Shown here in pieces: positions 57,966-64,000 of a DNA stretch of 64,000 nucleotides (the first letter of the stretch is position 1; every line of letters starts with the position of its first letter). Below the pieces are notes generated by a model, which worked only from the letters and a program-made list of their open reading frames with translations, searched no databases and was not told the DNA's origin. A program made the translations under genes and the position numbers. This stretch comes from Morinoia aosen (Eukaryota; Arthropoda; Malacostraca; Amphipoda; Talitridae), in assembly GCA_030386875.1 (NCBI GenBank), contig CM059563.1:46344102-46408101 (forward strand). The letters are read 5' to 3'.

Positions 57966-60900
57966 AAGTGGTTGTTGTAGGTGTTGGCGGGTGTTGTTAT
58001 TGGTGGTGATGGTGTTAGCGATGGCTTTGAGCGTTGGTAGTGTTGGTGGTCGTGTTTGCAATAATGACAATGGAGTTAGTAGAAACAGGAACTATACTCA
58101 TGAAAAGTGGTGGAGATGAATGCGGTCTTGATTTCAACAAATAATTAATTCGCTAGCTTTTGCAGAAATTAAGACTGTGCAAATGATGAAATAATTATAA
58201 GATAGAACAAATTAAGCCGATATCCTGAAAACAATTGCATTTCTAATGCCTTTTAAAGTGAGCTCTAAAAATTAATGTCCTTTTATATTTTCAAAACTAG
58301 CTTTCCGCACCCGCAGTTAACATATTCTCCCATTAATTAAAGTGGTCTTTAAAGCTTAAATTTATCGAATCTATTTCCAGGCATTTTCTTTTTATGAGAG
58401 GATATACAAGGCAAACTATCGCCGTAGAGATCAGATGAGCATAGAGTCTCTGCATAAAGTAGAGGGATTCTTTACAGACAATAAAATATCATAATTTAAA
58501 CCGATTAAAGCTTCTAATGTATAAGATCAGATATATGAAGGCTTGTGTGCAGTTTATTTAAATTTAGTCTAGGTTTTTTGAAGTGACTACCTTGCATTCT
58601 CCTTTACTTTTGACTTCATTATTATGTGTTTTGCTCTAGTTATTGTCTGTTTTGTTTTTCCAGCACTGATGATGAAATCTAGGAATTCCTGAACGTTTTG
58701 GAATAAATTTTTCTCACGACGTTGGCTTTTATTTTTGTTTCGAGAGTGAATTTAAATTGAATAAAATTGTTCTTCACGTTAGATCAATTTCAAGAATCAC
58801 TAAGAGAGAATTGCACTTACCAACGATAATGAGCAACATTTCATAGATTCACTAAACTTACACGTCCTGCACAGTATGTACTTAGGACTTAAAACACATT
58901 TAGTAAAAAAGGATTTTAAAATATTGCAACAACTCCTGCAAAAAGTTTTCCCTCGTTCGGGTTCGACAAATTAATTCATTACATTCTGTATCATTAAATA
59001 GCCTCAAATTTCATGCTTCAACTATCAATTAAACTTTGACCGAGCGGTGTGAGCTTCAGTAGAGGTTAAATTAAAAAGTTTAGGTGCCTCAAAAGCGACC
59101 TGTTAGCTACCTTCCGTATTTTGATGTTTTAATTATAGCGCCTTGTTTTAACCCGTTGAAAAAATCTGGATATACAGTTACCTGGATAATGACCAATTAG
59201 CTCAGCCCTAACGATGATTAAAACTGGTAATAATTCCTCTACAGCGCCCTAAATATTATTATACAAACGGAATGAGCGGTGATGACAAAGCGCTCGAAAA
59301 ATTATTGTTTTTTAGTTTTTCTAATTGCTGGAGTAAAATTTGTGCTAATTTCATCAAGAATAAAATTCCACATCACAAATGTAGCTCTGAGCCCAATCGC
59401 TTTTAGTATATCATTAACTGTTTCATTAGAAGCAGATTTAGAACTGCAGTTGAGAATTTTGTTAGAACAGCTCCAATCATTTCCCCACAACGAAGTAACT
59501 CACCACTTTTTTGAAAGCTACACTCACATATGTAAACGAAACTGATGTTTAAGTCGCTTAAGAGCAATAAGTTCAGCCTTAAAATAATAGCCGTATTACT
59601 TACACTATTGTACTATTAAGCTTTAGCTCGCCCAGACAGCGCGCTGCAGTGAAGCTTATGCAGCTCGTCCATTAAACTATAAATAGCCTCGTCTGCACCT
59701 GGTCTTAGAGTCGTTAAGGTTCCTAAGCTGTTATCTGTTAGTAAACAGCTCTAGATATATGGACCACGTCGTCTGCTGCAGGCTCTAGAGTTATGGCAAG
59801 CTGCAATGTTCATACATCGTGTAGCTCTGCCAGCGTCTGGGTAAACTTTAGAAACACGATTCATGTCATATACTCTTGCCCCAGGATAAGGGTAATTCAT
59901 GCAACGTATGTATGAAATTCATGCAACGTATGCGTGAATGCTAACCTACAACATTCATGCTACGTGCGAATATGTCAGCCAGCGAAAAAGTAAAGTTAAC
60001 ATACTGTATTTATACATAGCGCGTCTGAATCAGCATTTGAATAACGCTGATCTTCAGGATTTACACTGAATATTTTTGGGTCAGTATCAGAGTAACATCC
60101 ACTCACAATCAACTCATACTTTTGCAAAGGCATCAGAGTAAGTTTTCACCGCAAAATTGACATAACATGTTTCATCTGGAACGTTATGGCCCCCATGTAC
60201 ATTGAACTATGCACAATTTTCGACATAACCATCCATTAGTACTTCCTGCAAAACTTACCACCTCTCTCCACCATAGCAAAGTTCCCCAACTTCAATGAAC
60301 GACAAAACAACTTCAGAGCCGCAGAATAGGGCTCAAACTTCACTAAAACTCGCAGGCTGACAATATTGGAAGAAAAGTTAAGGTCTCGCAGAGTAAGAAG
60401 TTCATCCCTCAGCGTGCAGCTCTCTCATAAATTAGGCAAGGCGTTAGCCTCGAGATTATTCAGCAGTTTGGGGAATATCACCCGCAAACGTTCTGGAAGT
60501 AGAATAGGCCAAATAAGGCAGCAGAAATGGGCCGAGGGGCTCGGTCTTGTGTTTCTACCCTGGTTCTAAGTTGTCATACACCAATCATGCTCGAGAACCG
60601 GAATGGATGTAGAAGAGAAATAAAAGTTACATCCCGTCGACAATTTTGACGCACACGCAGATTCGTTTTACGCTAAATTGAGGCTGTTGCTCAGGTGTGC
60701 ATCATGTGCTTCAATGATTTATAAAATTTATTTTGTAACCTTGATTTATTTAGAGCTGTATTGTCTTTCATGGGATGCTGAAGATGAGGCACTTTCAAAT
60801 ATATCGGATATATTTACAAAAACGATGGGTCGTAATACTATTTAATAAATTTATCGAATAGAACAGTTTTTTATTTTTATTTTACGGAATTTCCGGTCAG

Positions 60901-61372
60901 TCATCAATTAGCATGTTGGAATATTACATTATTTCATCCCCTGTATGATCGAAACTATTTTTTAATTCGTTCATTGTCCTAGTAGAGATGGAATTTTCTG
61001 GCTCTATAATCTGATAGTTTCAAGTTGAGAACAAATTAGGCTTGACGGATTTTAAAATATTACATCACCAACTGACGTCGGACGTAATCCTCTGTAAAAG
61101 ACCATAAAGGCTTACGGGTGAAGTCATCAATGTATTGTCAGATTTGATCCCATGATAAAGGACTGAGAGCTGCCCTGCGTTATCTAGATGCGGTCGAACT
61201 CTGTGCCTTACAGAGGGATCGTATTATGGCGTCCTTTGAAATTGAATTGAAATTGAAAGCCTCTTGTTACACCTGCCATTATTGTCTCACGCTTTACAAA
61301 GGGACAGTATTGTGTCTTTTGATCTGTAGTGAAAGTTCTGTGCTATAAGTTTCGTTATGAGGTCTCTTGTAC

Positions 61373-61427
61373 AGTAAAAGTCTCATTCTTGGGTCTTGGC
61401 CCCAGAGCTAAGAATGAGACTTTTACT
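61373..61427. repeat. Perfect 18-bp stem hairpin
   Basis: agtaaaagtctcattctt at 61373-61390 and its exact reverse complement at 61410-61427. The 19-nt loop contains gggtcttggcccc, which can add a short GC stem. It could be a tiny MITE end, a folded RNA or chance. No U-rich terminator tract follows. Confidence 0.8.
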
Positions 61428-61659
61428 TGTTTTGTTAATAGACACCAACACCACCACACAGCACCACACTATGGGATGTAAGTTTGTTATTAAGTATTAT
61501 ATATGACTCTAATGCATCAGTTTCAATGTATGAGTCTTATTATTAATGACGCTTTTCTACATTTTCTAGTCAAACTTTATAGCTTTTGGGATAGTAATTC
61601 AGCGATAATTTTGTTACTTCAATGCTTAAAAACAAAAATATCATCCACTGTAAGCGCAA

Positions 61660-61830
61660 AGTATCAATTATAAGGTCGAATGTACATTACTACATTACAT
61701 TACGCAAAATATCAATTACATGGTCGAATGTACATTACTACATTACATTACGCAAAGTATCAATTACATGGTCGAATGTACATTACTACATTACATTACG
61801 CAAAATATCAATTACAGGTCGAATGTGCAA
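61660..61830. repeat. 48-bp tandem repeat, about 3.5 copies
   Basis: The unit carries caattacatggtcgaatgta then cattactacattacattacg and a terminal caaaatat. The copies differ by single bases (aaaatatc or aaagtatc). The period gives an open frame that is not considered coding. Confidence 0.9.
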
Positions 61831-64000
61831 ATGACGAGTTACTTTGTCTCGTGCAGTGAGAGCCCTGTGGCAGAGTTCTGTGTGATCTGAGAACTTTTTT
61901 ATTTTACTGATGATTCCAAGGCAAAGGTCGTTGTTCTGGTCATGAAGAAGAGCTGGCCTGAAACTCTCCTAAACATTCGAGTGTGTCCAGTATAAAAATT
62001 TATCCAGAATAATTATAAAATTAGTTTTGAATGAAGGCATTCGGTTAATGGCATCAAGGAGGTCAACATAAGTGTCTTTACGTTGAAGTTTTAATTTGGC
62101 TCGTGTGATTAAAACGTTGGCTGCGATATGACTCCCCGGTGGGTCGTGCTTAAGTTTTTTCCAGGTGTGAAACGACCCGTTGATGAGTCGTTTGAAATAT
62201 TTATAACAATCTTTTTAAATTATTTGTATTTTACATACCCAATAAATGTTTACCATTGAAAGAAACCATTGCTGTTGAATTTTGGATTTACGAGGAGTTT
62301 TTGGTGCAGGTGCATTCGCATTTGCACCGGTGTTAGAGATACTAATGTAGTCTGAAATAAACTCCTTTGTTCTCAAGAAATTGTTGATGAACATGAAGAA
62401 TTCTTGTTTCTTGAACAAATGTTAGCCCAATTGAGAAAGTGGAACGAGCAGATAAAAATAAACAACTTATTGATTTTAGAATTGCTTTAAATAAACTGAT
62501 GCTTTTTTGCATTTGCTTCTGGTGTCATGGCACAAGAATTTGAAACGTTAAACTGATATTGTGTTGGGGAATTTAAAAATTTATTTGATTTATGTGAGTG
62601 GTTAGTTTTTGAAGAAGAAAAAGTTAGTTACGTGGAGATGATTGAAATTGAACATTTCATGCTTAAAGTACATCTTTTATTGTGTCTCTAAACGCACGTG
62701 TGGTGCTACGTTAGGACAAGTTTTCAATTCAGCTTCAATCATTTCAACAAAACGAAGTAACTATGTTTTTGGAAGCTAGACACTCACATAAATGAAGGCA
62801 CCTTAGAGAAAATGATTTCAACGCTCTAAATCATTGAGCAATATAAACGCAAAATAACTTAGAAAAATAATCCGGTCAATGTAAGCATAGGCAGTTTTAC
62901 AAAAATTTAATTTCGTAAATTTCATAACCTGAAACAAAACGAATAGTATCCATATAAAAGTTAATCCAAACTGACAGACACGATGGAACAAGACAGGTAT
63001 CGGCAGATGCATTGAAAGACAACACTGCCACTCATTAAATCGAGCGGTGGAAAAAATAGCTCAGATTGACACTTTGTGGCACGTTTAAAGAACGAATACA
63101 AATGACGATGTAGTCGCACGGCCCCAAATTTCGGTCCCCTAACTGCTGGAGACGTCTTCCTGGCCTGCCTGGCGCTCGAACAAGCAAGTTTTGCTCATAC
63201 CATCAGCCGGGCTTGGGTTCTTCAGGTTTTAATTTTATTGGGTTTTGCTTTTCAAAACATTTTACGACCAGAACGGAAAGTCTTCGTTCACTGACATAAA
63301 AGGAAAATGATCATTTTTGTTTAATAGGTCATGCTAATTTAGGTCAGGAAGCGGCTCTTGGATAAATAACAGCACAGTGACATTCCCGTATGAAACTCCT
63401 GGAAAATTCATCAATCATCTTCCGTCGACAGCACGTAAATTACGACCTTCTATGAACATAACTCGTATGACTTTACGTTCCCTGGGTGAAACAAAAAGCA
63501 AAATTCATTTATTAATGGTTATCGAGAAGCATTGAGACCCAATTCCAATGGGCGGTAAATGCTGAAACAATTGAACTGGTCAACATTAGAAAATAGTCTC
63601 CGGTGTGTATTCACAATTCTGTACCAAGTTAAGCGCTTTTACTCATTTTTGCTAATATTGCATACAAAGACATTAACAGAGCATTAAATTCAAATAGCAC
63701 TGAGGAAATTCTATTTCGAGAATTTCTTGTTACACGCTGGCACGCGACTTCAAGCGACTGTGGTGCCGAGAATTTGCGATACATTCGTGCTAATTTAGCA
63801 AGACGGCTGGATGGTTGCAGCTTGGTTTGAATGCGATGTACTGATAGCCCTGCGATTCATGTGTGACAACAGCATCGCTTCACCTGCTTCTAGATGGCTG
63901 TCAAATGCCTTTATCTACACGTGTCGTGTCAACAGTTATCAACATGTGTACGTTGCTATGCTATACAAAGTTAGCTTTGAACAGCAGCGATCAAAGTCAT

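Larger units (their letters stand above)
57696..64000 (+). other. Receptor intron 2, 5' part (phase 1)
   Basis: Begins gtgaggg and runs to the window end without a recognisable exon for helix 2. It contains a 14-bp array at its start, a perfect hairpin and a 48-bp array. Otherwise it is AT-rich, with nothing supported at 57966-61372 or 61831-64000. A frame near 63120-63230 is hydrophobic but lacks helix 2 motifs and a suitable phase. Confidence 0.6.

Noticed and set aside
57687..58070. Thr/His/Pro-rich 127-codon frame on the minus strand
   Set aside because: It is antisense to the 14-bp array and covers the exon 2 donor. It is pure low-complexity sequence.
63120..63260. Hydrophobic frame considered as receptor helix 2
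   Set aside because: It lacks the N/S-L-x-x-x-D pattern of helix 2, has no acceptor in phase 1 and runs on into a stop.

Overview
The window looks like a non-coding-rich stretch of an animal nuclear genome, most likely an arthropod. It is AT-rich and has no dense gene packing or prokaryotic operon structure. It carries GT/AG introns, tRNA-derived short retroelements, Tc1/mariner and PIF/Harbinger transposon relics, and TTAGGTTAGG-like motifs common in insect genomes. The species cannot be fixed from the sequence. Most open reading frames of 60 to 150 codons are chance frames in AT-rich or tandemly repeated DNA and are not annotated as genes.

Only one host protein-coding gene can be supported. 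It lies on the + strand and encodes the start of a class A (rhodopsin-like) G-protein-coupled receptor. Exon 1 (42584-42892) carries a long, glycosylation-rich extracellular N-terminus. A 14.7 kb phase-0 intron follows. Exon 2 (57602-57695) encodes transmembrane helix 1 with the GxxGN motif and ends in a phase-1 donor. The remaining six helices must lie beyond position 64000. The receptor subfamily could not be recognised.

From left to right: a truncated 25-bp array at the left edge (1-415); about 10 kb of degenerate repeats and small inverted-repeat elements; a TA-flanked 1.8 kb element (11459-13240) holding a tRNA-like SINE head; a 15-bp array (16118-16952); a dead Tc1-like DD37E-spaced transposase (19378-20410); a 40-bp array built from 20-bp monomers (21858-23010); an inverted-repeat element whose arms are 21-bp arrays (26894-28200); a 23-bp array (28873-29505); a mariner fragment (35740-35890); and a nested structure with a PIF/Harbinger fragment and a long foldback (36933-38841). 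The receptor locus follows. Its first intron hosts an element with perfect 148-bp terminal inverted repeats (43820-45306), another SINE head, and an 18-bp array (54845-55455).

The most notable arrangement is at exon 2. The 94-bp exon is squeezed between a 25-bp array and a 14-bp UG-rich array. Its 3' splice site falls at the end of the last 25-bp unit, so the repeat appears to supply part of the splicing signal. No RNA genes of the functional kind, CRISPR arrays or operons were seen.
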